Positions 27,453 to 35,282 of a stretch of 64,000 bases of DNA are shown here, piece after piece; the stretch's first letter is position 1, and each line of letters begins with the position of its first letter. The DNA lies in assembly GCF_027924525.1 (NCBI RefSeq), contig NZ_AP027040.1, forward strand, positions 1,364,001 through 1,428,000, read 5' to 3'. The translations under genes were made by a program, and so were the position numbers. The notes beneath the pieces were generated by a model, which saw only the letters and a program-made list of their open reading frames with translations, was not told the origin of the DNA and did not search any database. The stretch is from Aurantimicrobium sp. INA4 (GTDB taxonomy: Bacteria > Actinomycetota > Actinomycetes > Actinomycetales > Microbacteriaceae).

Positions 27453-28520
27453 CTAGCTCCGGCTATAGCTATCCAACGCATCTATCAGGGCAAGGTTGGC
27501 CTCAGGAGATCCGATAGATATACGAATACCTGTGCCACTGAATGCCCGCCCGATAATTCCTCGGCTCATCAGATGCGCTTGTAGAGAGTCTGTCTCCTCA
27601 CCTGCGGCAAGCCAGACAAAGTTAGCTTGAGACAAGGGAACATCCCATACGGTCGTTGCGAGGTAGGCTTCGAGTTTGTCTCGTTCCTGCAGCAAAACAT
27701 CGATGCGTTCTTGAAGTTCAGGCTCAGCAGCTAATGAAGCAACACCTGCTGCTTGAGCAATATCGGTTACTCCAAAAGGCAGTGCGACCTTAGCTAGGCC
27801 CTCCATCACGTCAGGGCGAGCAACGGTATATCCCAAACGCAAAGCAGCAAGACCGTATGCCTTCGAGAAGGTGTGCAGGACAGCTACATTCTCAAACTCT
27901 CGGTAAAGCTCAATTCCCCGTGCTGCTTTGGGATCGTTTTGAAAGTGAACATAGGCCTCATCAATCACCACGAGGATGTGTGAAGGAACCTGGGAAAGGA
28001 ATTCCCGCAACTCGTCATGGCCGACAGCTGTGCCCGTGGGGTTATTCGGCGTGCAAATGAAGATGACTTTGGTTGCGGGAGTAATCGCCGCAAGCATGGC
28101 AGGAAGATCATGACGATGATCGGCTGTGAGGGGAACTTCAACTGGCGTTGCACCAGCCCCACGAACCAAGATGGGATAAGCCTCGAAAGAACGCCACGCA
28201 TATATGACTTCATCGCCATGACCGGCGAAAGCACGAATGAGCTGTCCAGCAACCTCAACTGATCCAGTGCCAAAGGCGATTTCTGAGTCCTTGACATTCA
28301 AACGCTTTGCCAAAGCTGCTGTGAGTTCGGGTGCAGCCATATTGGGATAGCGGTGCATTGTTGATGCTGCATTCGTGATGGCCTGAATAACGGAGGGAAG
28401 CGGTGGATACGGGTTCTCATTCGAGGAGAGCTTGTACACCGGACCATCCCAGCCATCCACAGTGGACTTCCCTGGTTTGTAGGCAGGGATGTTCTCAATG
28501 TGCGCAGGCTGCTTAATCAC
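27453..28520 (-). CDS. hisC: Histidinol-phosphate/aromatic aminotransferase (HisC/Pat type)
   Basis: This PLP enzyme of fold type I has 355 residues. The PLP lysine is in HTFSKAYGLAALRLGY. Other conserved elements are LSSNENPYPPLP at the substrate side, CTPNNPTGTAV, VVIDEAYVHF and the C-terminal RISIGSPEAN. It transaminates histidinol phosphate or aromatic amino acids. It is unlinked to other his genes, and actinobacteria often carry a second copy (Pat) for phenylalanine, so the aromatic role is a serious alternative. Confidence 0.88.
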   Translation of the reverse strand: MIKQPAHIENIPAYKPGKSTVDGWDGPVYKLSSNENPYPPLPSVIQAITNAASTMHRYPNMAAPELTAALAKRLNVKDSEIAFGTGSVEVAGQLIRAFAGHGDEVIYAWRSFEAYPILVRGAGATPVEVPLTADHRHDLPAMLAAITPATKVIFICTPNNPTGTAVGHDELREFLSQVPSHILVVIDEAYVHFQNDPKAARGIELYREFENVAVLHTFSKAYGLAALRLGYTVARPDVMEGLAKVALPFGVTDIAQAAGVASLAAEPELQERIDVLLQERDKLEAYLATTVWDVPLSQANFVWLAAGEETDSLQAHLMSRGIIGRAFSGTGIRISIGSPEANLALIDALDSYSRS

Positions 28521-28550
28521 TCTTCAACGATACCGGGCAGAACTAGAGAG

Positions 28551-28589
28551 AAAAACAAGAAGCCCCGTCGCTTTCGCGACGGGGCTTCT
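28551..28589 (-). terminator. Terminator of the secE-nusG-rplK-rplA unit
   Basis: A 14-bp perfect stem (AGAAGCCCCGTCGC, 28558-28571, with 28576-28589) and a 4-nt loop lie just after rplA and are followed on the - strand by TTGTTTTT. This is a strong intrinsic terminator. Confidence 0.88.
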
Positions 28590-28605
28590 CAAAGTTCAGT
28601 TGAAC

Positions 28606-29295
28606 TTAGATGCTTGCAACATCAAGTGGGATGCCAGGACCGAAGGTGGTCGAGACAGCGCCCTTCTGGATGTAGCGACCCTTTGCCGATGAAGGCTTGA
28701 GGCGAACAACTTCTTCGAGAGCTGCGTTGATGTTTTCGCTAAGCTGCTCTGCGGTGAACGAAGCCTTACCAACGATGAAGTGAACGTTGGAGTGCTTGTC
28801 TACCTTGAATTCGATCTTTCCGCCCTTGATGTCGCTAACAGCCTTAGCTACATCTGGGGTTACGGTTCCAGTCTTGGGGTTTGGCATCAGGTTACGAGGA
28901 CCGAGTACCTTACCGAGACGACCAACCTTACCCATGAGTTCAGGGGTAGAAACAGCTGCATCGAAATCGGTGTAACCAGCGGCTACCTTCTCGATGAGCT
29001 CGTCTCCGCCAACCTCGTCTGCACCAGCTGCAACAGCAGCTTCAGCAGCAGGACCGGTTGCGAACACGATAACGCGTGCAGTCTTACCGGTGCCGTGAGG
29101 GAGCATGACGGTTCCACGAACCATCTGGTCTGCCTTACGAGGGTCAACACCGAGCTTGAGGGCTACCTCAACGGTGCTGTTGAATTTTGCGGAACCGGTT
29201 TCCTTAGCAAGTGCGACTGCTTCGGTTGCGGTGTACAGCTTGCCTTCTTCTACCTTTGCGGCAGCAGCAAGATATGCCTTTGACTTCTTAGCCAT
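28606..29295 (-). CDS. rplA: 50S ribosomal protein L1
   Basis: This 229-residue protein binds the L1 stalk of 23S rRNA. Signatures include [19 protein letters not shown] and [20 protein letters not shown] near the middle (the rRNA-binding loop). It lies 11 nt after rplK and ends just before a strong terminator. In many bacteria L1 also represses translation of rplK-rplA. Here the usual next genes rplJ-rplL are not adjacent but about 6 kb away. Confidence 0.99.
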   Translation of the reverse strand: MAKKSKAYLAAAAKVEEGKLYTATEAVALAKETGSAKFNSTVEVALKLGVDPRKADQMVRGTVMLPHGTGKTARVIVFATGPAAEAAVAAGADEVGGDELIEKVAAGYTDFDAAVSTPELMGKVGRLGKVLGPRNLMPNPKTGTVTPDVAKAVSDIKGGKIEFKVDKHSNVHFIVGKASFTAEQLSENINAALEEVVRLKPSSAKGRYIQKGAVSTTFGPGIPLDVASI

Positions 29296-29306
29296 GATCT
29301 ATCCCC

Positions 29307-29738
29307 TTAGCCCTCTACCGTGATGCCCATGGAACGAGCGGTTCCGGCAATGATGAGCTTTGCAGCTTCAATGTCGTTTGCGTTGAGGTCAGCCATCTTT
29401 GCTTCTGCAATGGTCTGAACCTGTGCCTGGGTGAGCTTGGCAACCTTCACAGTGTGAGGAGTACCAGAACCCTTAGCAACGCCAGCAGCCTTCTTGATCA
29501 TTTCAGCTGCAGGAGGAGTCTTGAGGATGAAGTCGAATGAACGGTCTTCGTAAACGGTGATCTCAACGGGGATGATGTTTCCGCGCTGTGATTCGGTTGC
29601 TGCGTTGTATGCCTTGCAGAAATCCATGATGTTCACACCGTGCTGACCCAGAGCGGGACCAACAGGAGGAGCTGGATTCGCGGCGCCGGCCTGGATCTGA
29701 AGCTTAATCAGACCTGTGACCTTCTTTTTCGGTGCCAT
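29307..29738 (-). CDS. rplK: 50S ribosomal protein L11
   Basis: This 143-residue protein forms the GTPase-associated centre with 23S rRNA. It opens with [28 protein letters not shown], the Pro-rich thiostrepton-site loop, and ends with the conserved RNA-binding domain ([18 protein letters not shown]). The ribosome site is AAAGGAAAAAGAA. The 113-nt gap to nusG holds two short inverted repeats, a CATCGG/CCGATG and a GAATCAGG-TTTA-CCTGATT hairpin, possibly part of ribosomal-protein regulation. Confidence 0.99.
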
Positions 29739-29851
29739 TTCTTTTTCCTTTTTTTGAATTCGAACTCATCGGGGTTCCGATGAACTCTCCCGTGAAATCA
29801 GGTAAACCTGATTCGCGGTAATCCCTGAGACTGAGCTCGGGGAAATCTGTA

Positions 29852-30658
29852 TTACTGCTTAGTGACCTGGTCGAAGCTCAGTTCAACTGGAGTCTCACGT
29901 TCGAACAGGGAAACCAGAACAGTGAGCTTGCCGCTCTCTGGCTTGATTTCGCTGATCGAACCAGGAAGACCTGCGAAGGAACCTTCCTTGATAACCACGG
30001 TCTCGCCGATTTCGAAGTCGATCTCTGCGATGGGGGTACGAGCAACAGCCTGACCACCCTTGGCCTGAACAGCCTTGGCGGTAGGAACATCCTTGACCTC
30101 AACCAGGGGCTTGAGCATGTTGAATGCTTCCTGGAAACGCAGAGGAGTGGGGTTGTGAGCGTTGCCGACGAAGCCGGTCACACCTGGGGTGTGACGGACA
30201 CACGACCAGCTGTCTTCGTTGAGGTCCATACGCACGAGCACGTACCCGGGGATACGAACACGGGTAACCATCTTGCGCTGACCGTTCTTGATTTCAACAA
30301 CGTCTTCCATTGGTACTTCGATCTGGAAGATGAAATCGTTGAGCTGCATCGAGGTACGACGGTTCTCAATGTTGTGCTTGACCTTGCGCTCAAAGCCAGC
30401 GTAGGAGTGGATGACGTACCACTTACCAGGCAGGGTACGAAGCTCTGCTTCGAAGGCTGCGTAGGGGTCTTCAGCAACTTCTTCTTCATCTTCAGAAGCA
30501 ACGATGGCTGCTTCTGCTTCTTCGATGGTGTCGATGTCGAGAGCATCGGCAATAACTTCGTCAGCCTCCACGTCAACCACTGCAGCAGCATCGGTTTCGG
30601 TTAGTGCATCCAGAGCAGCCTCGAGCAGCTGCTCGTCTTCGCGCGTCGAATCAGTCAC
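29852..30658 (-). CDS. nusG: Transcription termination/antitermination factor NusG
   Basis: This factor binds RNA polymerase and couples it to ribosomes or Rho. The conserved NGN domain begins at about residue 80 (GKWYVIHSYAGFERKVKHNIE) and the C-terminal KOW domain carries GETVVIKEGSFAGLPGSI. The first 75-80 residues form a very acidic extension (EAEAAIVASEDEEEVAEDP), usual in actinobacteria and the reason for the 268-residue length. Start GTG 30658 has AGGA about 5 nt before it. It follows secE by 37 nt. Confidence 0.98.
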   Translation of the reverse strand: MTDSTREDEQLLEAALDALTETDAAAVVDVEADEVIADALDIDTIEEAEAAIVASEDEEEVAEDPYAAFEAELRTLPGKWYVIHSYAGFERKVKHNIENRRTSMQLNDFIFQIEVPMEDVVEIKNGQRKMVTRVRIPGYVLVRMDLNEDSWSCVRHTPGVTGFVGNAHNPTPLRFQEAFNMLKPLVEVKDVPTAKAVQAKGGQAVARTPIAEIDFEIGETVVIKEGSFAGLPGSISEIKPESGKLTVLVSLFERETPVELSFDQVTKQ

Positions 30659-30695
30659 GTTGTTCCTGTCTTATTTGTGTAAATCGTGGTGCTGG

Positions 30696-30986
30696 TTATC
30701 CAGCAGGTGTTGTTGCACCGAGGTCACCGAATACGGCAATTACGGTCCAGCCAAATACTGCGTCCATCGCCGACACAATCAACAACATGATGGTGACGAA
30801 GGCGAGAACTACCAACACATAGTTGATGAGTTCTTTACGGGTAGGGGTGACGACTTTCTTGAGTTCACCCATTACCTGACGAAGGAAGAGCGCAATGCGC
30901 GAGAAAGGATTGCGCTTGGCAGCACGATCCTTTTTTGCGCGTGCGACGATGTCCTCACCGGGCTCGTCGGCTACGTCTTGCGCCAT
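30696..30986 (-). CDS. secE: Preprotein translocase subunit SecE
   Basis: This small membrane subunit of the SecYEG channel has 96 residues with a single transmembrane helix (about 54-80). The conserved amphipathic segment FLRQVMGELKKVVTPTRKELINY precedes the helix, and a charged actinobacterial N-terminal extension comes first. The gene lies between tRNA-Trp and nusG, the standard bacterial order. A GAAAGGAAAAC ribosome site precedes ATG. Confidence 0.97.
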   Translation of the reverse strand: MAQDVADEPGEDIVARAKKDRAAKRNPFSRIALFLRQVMGELKKVVTPTRKELINYVLVVLAFVTIMLLIVSAMDAVFGWTVIAVFGDLGATTPAG

Positions 30987-31005
30987 TTGTTTTCCTTTCG
31001 ATTTG

Positions 31006-31078
31006 CAGGGCGGACAGGACTCGAACCTGCAACCTGCGGTTTTGGAGACCGCTGCTCTACCAATTGAGCCACCGCCCT
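31006..31078 (-). tRNA. trnW: tRNA-Trp (anticodon CCA)
   Basis: The 73-nt gene folds as a cloverleaf: the acceptor AGGGCGG pairs with CCGCCCT, D arm GCTC/GAGC, anticodon stem GCGGT/ACCGC with loop CTCCAAA (anticodon CCA) and T arm with GGTTCGAGTCC. The discriminator is G and no CCA is encoded. It lies 20 nt upstream of secE, the position known from mycobacteria and many other bacteria. Confidence 0.96.
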
Positions 31079-31211
31079 CTGCTTCACGCTGCCACTGAAA
31101 ACTTCAGTAGTTTCTTCCCAAAAGAAGGCGCGCGAAAGCATGGCATTTTTCAACCACTTCGCAACAGCTTAGGTCAGAAAGTGCCTCTGTGTAAAGCTGA
31201 GCCCGGAGCCC

Positions 31212-31217
31212 TATAGT
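31212..31217 (+). promoter_or_regulatory. -10 box of aspC, leaderless arrangement
   Basis: TATAGT ends 7 nt before the GTG start at 31225. No Shine-Dalgarno is present in that space, so transcription should begin at or next to the start codon. Confidence 0.55.
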
Positions 31218-31224
31218 TGTAGTC

Positions 31225-32430
31225 GTGCCTGAATTGAAGCGTATTTCTTCTCGTATTTCCGCCATCGCAGAGTCTGCGACCCTCAAGGTAGATGCCAAGG
31301 CAAAAGCCTTACAAGCTGCTGGTCGCCCCGTTATCAGCTATGCAGCTGGTGAACCAGACTTCTCCACACCTGCTCACATCGTGGATGCGGCACTGGCTGC
31401 GGTGAAAGATCCCAAGAACTACCGCTACACCCCCGCCGCCGGTTTACCCGAACTCAAGCAAGCCATCGCGGATAAAACAAAGCGCGACAGCGGTTGGGCT
31501 GTAGACCCCAGCCAGGTCATCGTCACCAACGGTGGCAAGCAGGCTGTGTACCAAGCTTTTGCAACGCTGCTTGATCCAGGTGATGAGGTACTTGTTCCTA
31601 CCCCGTACTGGACCACCTACCCCGAGGCCATCAAGCTTGCTGGTGGTAAGCAGGTTGACGTTTTCGCTGGCGCCGACCAGAACTACCTTGTCACCGTGGA
31701 CCAGCTCGAAGCAGCTCGCACGGACAAAACCAAGGTGTTGCTTTTCGTCTCGCCCTCGAACCCCACTGGTGCTGTTTACTCCCCCGAGCAAACCAAAGCC
31801 ATTGGTGAGTGGGCTGACAAGCACGGCCTGTGGGTTATCGCAGATGAGATTTACCAAAACCTGACTTATGACGGCCTCAAGGCTGTCTCCATCGTGGACG
31901 CTGTTCCTGCCCTGCAAGACCGCACCATCTTGGTCAACGGTGTTGCCAAGACTTATGCCATGACCGGGTGGCGTCTGGGCTGGATGGTTGGCCCCGCCGA
32001 TGCCATCAAGGCCGCTGCCAACCTTCAATCACACTTGAGCTCCAACGTCTCCAACATCTCCCAGCGTGCAGCTATCGCAGCACTCACCGGGCCTCAAGAG
32101 CCTGTCGAGGAAATGCGTGAAGCATTCGATCGCCGTCGCAAGCTCATCGTTGAAGAACTCCGCAAGATTCCCGGCTTCGAGGTTCCCATGCCTGAGGGCG
32201 CGTTCTATGTTTACTGTGACGTCACGGGACTTTTGAACAAGGAGTGGGGTGGAGTCACTCCAACGAACTCTCTCGAGCTCGCTGACCTGATCCTTGATCA
32301 AGCAGAGGTAGCTGCAGTTCCTGGTGAGGCATTTGGTCCCAGCGGATACCTCCGCTTTAGTTATGCCCTTGGAGATGCACAACTTCTAGAAGGCGTTCAG
32401 CGCCTGCAGAAACTCTTTGGCACGAAGTAG
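31225..32430 (+). CDS. aspC: Aspartate/aromatic aminotransferase (PLP class I)
   Basis: This 401-residue fold-type-I aminotransferase of the AspC/AAT Ib group interconverts aspartate and oxaloacetate. The PLP lysine is in [16 protein letters not shown]. Also seen are [26 protein letters not shown] and [12 protein letters not shown]. Starting at GTG 31225 it has no ribosome-binding site but a TATAGT box 7 nt upstream, implying a leaderless mRNA. The 3' end is 3 nt from the convergent DUF1801 gene. Confidence 0.94.
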   Translation: MPELKRISSRISAIAESATLKVDAKAKALQAAGRPVISYAAGEPDFSTPAHIVDAALAAVKDPKNYRYTPAAGLPELKQAIADKTKRDSGWAVDPSQVIVTNGGKQAVYQAFATLLDPGDEVLVPTPYWTTYPEAIKLAGGKQVDVFAGADQNYLVTVDQLEAARTDKTKVLLFVSPSNPTGAVYSPEQTKAIGEWADKHGLWVIADEIYQNLTYDGLKAVSIVDAVPALQDRTILVNGVAKTYAMTGWRLGWMVGPADAIKAAANLQSHLSSNVSNISQRAAIAALTGPQEPVEEMREAFDRRRKLIVEELRKIPGFEVPMPEGAFYVYCDVTGLLNKEWGGVTPTNSLELADLILDQAEVAAVPGEAFGPSGYLRFSYALGDAQLLEGVQRLQKLFGTK

Positions 32431-32433
32431 AAA

Positions 32434-32787
32434 CTAAATTCCCAGTTCGGTCATTCGAGCCGAAATCATGTCGGCGATGAGCTGCTGATCAACATCCCAA
32501 TCAACCGGGATACGAATCAAGCCTTTGGTGGTTTCATAGCCAGCTAGTCGCGGCGCAAAGTCAGCCATGACTGCTTCACTCCAGGGCGCCAGTGAAAGAT
32601 GGTTCTTTGCCGCGGACATGCCAAAGACGTATTTGCCTTGGATCTGAACCTGAGGAACATTCCATGCGAGTTTGAATTCAGCTTCAGGAAAATGTGTTTC
32701 GATGGCCCTCATAACCGCTCGCAGAGTTTCTTGCTTGGGGCCTTCCAAACTGTTGAGGTAGTCCTCTACGCTCTCAAACTTTGCCAT
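32434..32787 (-). CDS. DUF1801/YdhG-like small protein
   Basis: This 117-residue protein has the DUF1801 fold: EDYLNSLEGPKQETLRAVMRAIETHFPEA in the first part, AWNVPQVQIQGKYVFGMSAAKNHLSLAPW in the middle and GLIRIPVDWDVDQQLI near the end. The family has no firmly established biochemical role. The gene is only 2 nt downstream of murB and is likely co-transcribed with hadA-hadB-murB. The gene is real by family match and spacing; the role is unassigned. Confidence 0.85.
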   Translation of the reverse strand: MAKFESVEDYLNSLEGPKQETLRAVMRAIETHFPEAEFKLAWNVPQVQIQGKYVFGMSAAKNHLSLAPWSEAVMADFAPRLAGYETTKGLIRIPVDWDVDQQLIADMISARMTELGI

Positions 32788-32789
32788 GG

Positions 32790-33905
32790 CTAAATCTCCA
32801 CTCCAATGAGGTTGGGTTCTGGGCGCAAGATAATTCCGAAGTGTGATTGGACCATGGCTTGGACATAGGTGGCCAGGCCAACCACCTCGGCAGCTGTTGC
32901 GCCGCCGCGGTTAGTAATTGCCAGAGTGTGCTTGGTGGAGATGCCTGCCTTGGAGCCAGGGATGGAATATCCCTTCTTCACGCCAGCATTCTCAATGAGC
33001 CATGCGGCAGAAAGCTTGACTAGGTTGGGACCAGCTTCTACCGAGGCCAGCGGTGGCACCTCAGCACCGAGTGGAAGCACGCGGTCCTGCTGAGTGTTCT
33101 GCACGGGAAAACGTGGAGCGTCCTCGGGCAAGTTGCGAGCAAAGTTTTCGGTGACGATGGGGTTCATGAAGAAAGAACCTGCGCTGGCTGTGTCGGGGTC
33201 TGCAGGGTTGAGAACCATGCCTTTGCTCGCGCGCAGAGCAAGAACGGATTGCCGAACCTCTTCAAGAGTTACCTGTGCACCCAACTCAACACCGAGCGCT
33301 GAGGCGAGCTGGGGGAAAGCAATTGGTGCAGACAGGTTGTTCCCATAGGAAGCCAGACTCAACTCCACCGTGAGAATGACACCTTCTTTGCCCTGCTTAA
33401 ACACTGAATCACGGTAGCCCAACGCCAGTTCGGAGGCAGGAATCCACGTAATCTCCTGGGTATACCGATCAAGGAATTCCACCGCGGTCAGCACCGAAGA
33501 CAATTCCTGGCCATATGCACCAATGTTCTGGATGGGTGCAGCACCCGTAGATCCCGGAATCCCTGAGAGTGCTTCTATACCGGCTAAGCCTTCGGAAATA
33601 CTCCACGCAACGAGTTCATCCCAGTTCACTCCCGCAGCAATGCGAATAGTGCTGTGGTTTGGCGAGCGCGAAATGTCTTGCTGCCGTTCCATGCCGTGCG
33701 TGCAGACGTGAATAACGGTTCCATCAAACCCATGGTCAGCAACGATGGTGTTGGATCCGCCGCCCAGAATGAGCCAGGGCTCATTCGAATCCCACGTATT
33801 CAGAGCAGCCTCAATAAGTTGCTCCCGCGTTGTGGCGGTAATGAGTTCGCGCGCCGGACCCCCCACCTGCATGGTGGTCAGTGTGGAAAGCGGAACTGAG
33901 TTCAT
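32790..33905 (-). CDS. murB: UDP-N-acetylenolpyruvoylglucosamine reductase
   Basis: This FAD enzyme reduces UDP-GlcNAc-enolpyruvate to UDP-MurNAc in peptidoglycan synthesis. At 371 residues it has the FAD motifs TTMQVGGPARELITA and LGGGSNTIVAD, the segment GIPGSTGAAPIQNIGAYGQE, and the catalytic serine in SAGSFFMNPIV, followed by a long actinobacterial C-terminus with LIENAGVKKGYSIPGSKAGIS. It lies 3 nt after the MaoC gene in the hadA-hadB-murB order. Confidence 0.97.
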   Translation of the reverse strand: MNSVPLSTLTTMQVGGPARELITATTREQLIEAALNTWDSNEPWLILGGGSNTIVADHGFDGTVIHVCTHGMERQQDISRSPNHSTIRIAAGVNWDELVAWSISEGLAGIEALSGIPGSTGAAPIQNIGAYGQELSSVLTAVEFLDRYTQEITWIPASELALGYRDSVFKQGKEGVILTVELSLASYGNNLSAPIAFPQLASALGVELGAQVTLEEVRQSVLALRASKGMVLNPADPDTASAGSFFMNPIVTENFARNLPEDAPRFPVQNTQQDRVLPLGAEVPPLASVEAGPNLVKLSAAWLIENAGVKKGYSIPGSKAGISTKHTLAITNRGGATAAEVVGLATYVQAMVQSHFGIILRPEPNLIGVEI

Positions 33906-33908
33906 CAG

Positions 33909-34328
33909 TTAGGCAAGGTTGACGCGAACCTGGGCTTTACCCAGGACTGTCTCGTCGTTGAACTTCACGGTCAGATCGATACGTACAATCTGTGTGTCTT
34001 CTTCCAGTGCACCCACTGCTGCGGAGACGGTGACATCTGCGCCAGTTTGGCCATCAACAAGGACAGGGCGTGTAAAGCGAACCTGATAGTCCACGATGCG
34101 AGCAGGATCACCCGCCCAGTTGGACACAGGTTGAACAGCTAGTCCCATCGTGAGCATGCCGTGCGCAAGAACTCCAGGAAGTCCAACTGAGACGGCAACA
34201 TCGTCGCGGTAGTGAATGGGGTTGAAATCGCCAGAGGCCCCGGCGTATCGAACCAAGTTGTCTCGGGTGAGGTGGAAGTTCTCTTCGGCGATGACATCGC
34301 CTTTAGACAGTGTTGAGAAGTCAACCAT
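33909..34328 (-). CDS. MaoC-like (R)-specific hydratase, HadB-like
   Basis: This 139-residue hot-dog-fold protein has the hydratase motif YAGASGDFNPIHYRDDVA (about residues 28-45), with the catalytic Asp and His, and GVLAHGMLTMGLAV. In mycobacteria HadA-HadB dimers dehydrate 3-hydroxyacyl-ACP. The neighbouring hadA-like partner and murB keep that order. Since Microbacteriaceae lack mycolic acids, a role in ordinary lipid or CoA-ester metabolism is more likely here. Confidence 0.88.
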   Translation of the reverse strand: MVDFSTLSKGDVIAEENFHLTRDNLVRYAGASGDFNPIHYRDDVAVSVGLPGVLAHGMLTMGLAVQPVSNWAGDPARIVDYQVRFTRPVLVDGQTGADVTVSAAVGALEEDTQIVRIDLTVKFNDETVLGKAQVRVNLA

Positions 34329-34330
34329 GA

Positions 34331-34780
34331 TTAGTCCTCACCTCCTCGAACGACCAGCGTGGAGATAGCAGTCACAACATGCTTTCCGTCCGCGTCAACT
34401 ATCTCAGAGTCAGCGGTGACCATGTTGTGTCCACCCAAGCTCTTTACGCTGGAGACGGTCAAGGTTGCGGTGAGCTCATCTCCGGCAACAATGGCTCGGG
34501 TGTAGGTGAAGCGCTGTTCCCCATGCACGACGCGGGAGAAGTCGATGCCTGCATCCGGCTCGGCTAAGAGTTGCGCCAGGGTGGCCTCCTGCACGACGAC
34601 TGGAAATGTTGTGGGGGCAACGAGGTCGCTGTGGCCGGCAGCCTGCGCTGCGTCCACATCAAAGTTGATGGGGTTGGTCGAGAGCACTGCGCGAGAAAAC
34701 TCGCGAATCTTTTCGCGTCCAACGAGATACGGGACGGTCGGAGGAAAAACACGACCTTGAAGTTCAGGATTTACAGCCAC
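34331..34780 (-). CDS. MaoC-like dehydratase partner, HadA-like
   Basis: This 149-residue hot-dog-fold protein corresponds to the N-terminal MaoC half (HadA type): FPPTVPYLVGREKIREFSRAV, then NPINFD without the catalytic Asp/His pair, and APTTFPVVVQEATLAQLL. It should pair with the HadB-like protein, which supplies the active site. The start is GTG 34780; it sits in the 3' arm of an 8-bp inverted repeat and 6 nt from a TAGAAT box, so a leaderless start is probable. The small gene upstream ends in its own terminator. Confidence 0.86.
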   Translation of the reverse strand: MAVNPELQGRVFPPTVPYLVGREKIREFSRAVLSTNPINFDVDAAQAAGHSDLVAPTTFPVVVQEATLAQLLAEPDAGIDFSRVVHGEQRFTYTRAIVAGDELTATLTVSSVKSLGGHNMVTADSEIVDADGKHVVTAISTLVVRGGED

Positions 34781-34800
34781 GCCACAATTCTAGGCGTGGC
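34776..34800 (-). promoter_or_regulatory. hadA -10 box inside an inverted repeat covering the start codon
   Basis: On the - strand GCCACGCC (34800-34793) pairs with GGCGTGGC (34783-34776), whose last bases include the GTG start. The loop contains TAGAAT (34792-34787), a perfect -10 box 6 nt before GTG. A message starting at the GTG lacks the 5' arm, while a read-through message would have its start codon hidden. Confidence 0.5.
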
Positions 34801-34826
34801 CTGGGAGAAGTGACGGGGTTAAACGA

Positions 34827-34860
34827 AAGAACCCCAGACCGTCTTTGACCTGGGGTTCTT
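34827..34860. terminator. Hairpin terminator after the 28-codon gene
   Basis: An 11-bp perfect stem (AAGAACCCCAG, 34827-34837, with CTGGGGTTCTT, 34850-34860) lies 25 nt after the small-gene stop and before hadA. A short T-rich tract follows on the - strand. It isolates the small gene from the hadA unit. Confidence 0.7.
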
Positions 34861-34884
34861 AGGGCAGCTACTGCTGCAAGGTTT

Positions 34885-34971
34885 TTACTGGCAGCTGTCG
34901 CACTGGAGCAGATCCATTGGATCTACTGGTACTGCGTAGCCACCTACTGTGTCGTTTGATTCGAATTCCAT
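34885..34971 (-). CDS. Small 28-residue protein with C-terminal Cys-x-x-Cys
   Basis: This short gene has a strong ribosome site (GGAGG, 5 nt before ATG), a good promoter (35037-35066) and its own terminator. The peptide is acidic in its N-terminal half (MEFESNDTVGG), then YAVPVDPMDLLQ, and ends CDSCQ. There is no signal peptide or membrane segment. The two cysteines could bind metal, form a disulfide or be a modification site. I do not recognise the family. Alternatives are a regulatory leader peptide, since a hairpin follows 25 nt after its stop, or a RiPP-like precursor. The gene is well supported by signals; function is open. Confidence 0.6.
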   Translation of the reverse strand: MEFESNDTVGGYAVPVDPMDLLQCDSCQ

Positions 34972-35030
34972 TTGTGCCTCCATGAAACTTGTCGAATCTC
35001 TTGCGAGATTCTGCCGCACCCCTGCGGTGA
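34972..35030 (-). promoter_or_regulatory. Structured 5' leader of the 28-codon gene
   Basis: The leader of about 60 nt contains two hairpins, GAATCTC-TTGC-GAGATTC (34994-35011) and CCGCA-CCCC-TGCGG (35014-35027), then the GGAGG site. Two stable hairpins in so short a leader suggest post-transcriptional control or mRNA stability. Confidence 0.45.
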
Positions 35031-35036
35031 GTTATC

Positions 35037-35066
35037 ACTATATAACGCGAATCACACCATTGTCAT
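35037..35066 (-). promoter_or_regulatory. Promoter of the 28-codon gene
   Basis: On the - strand ATGACA (35066-35061, five of six to TTGACA) and TATAGT (35042-35037, five of six to TATAAT) are separated by 18 nt. Transcription would begin at about 35030. The stretch from 35067 to 35282, up to the PLP-decarboxylase start chosen here, shows no convincing gene. Confidence 0.6.
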
Positions 35067-35282
35067 TCCACTACATGTAGTGTTTGAGAGTTTTTTTATG
35101 AGGTGCTGTGAGTTTGCCTAGAGAACAGCATATTTAGGCGTTTTCTCGCTAGAAAAAACTTTTTTGGCTTCTGGGTTTCGGCGTGTCGAACTTCCCCGGT
35201 AATGTGGTCTGAGCCCACCGTAGGGCCCCAGTCGCACGACACTCGTCGTGGCGGGCATTCGGTGGATGAAACACTGAAGTGG

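Noticed and set aside
28780-29283. 167-codon open frame antisense to rplA
   Set aside because: Shadow of a ribosomal protein gene with strong codon bias.
34781-35200. Expected rpmG (L33) near hadA, as in mycobacteria
   Set aside because: No frame encoding an L33-like protein is visible; the only supported small gene is the 28-codon one.
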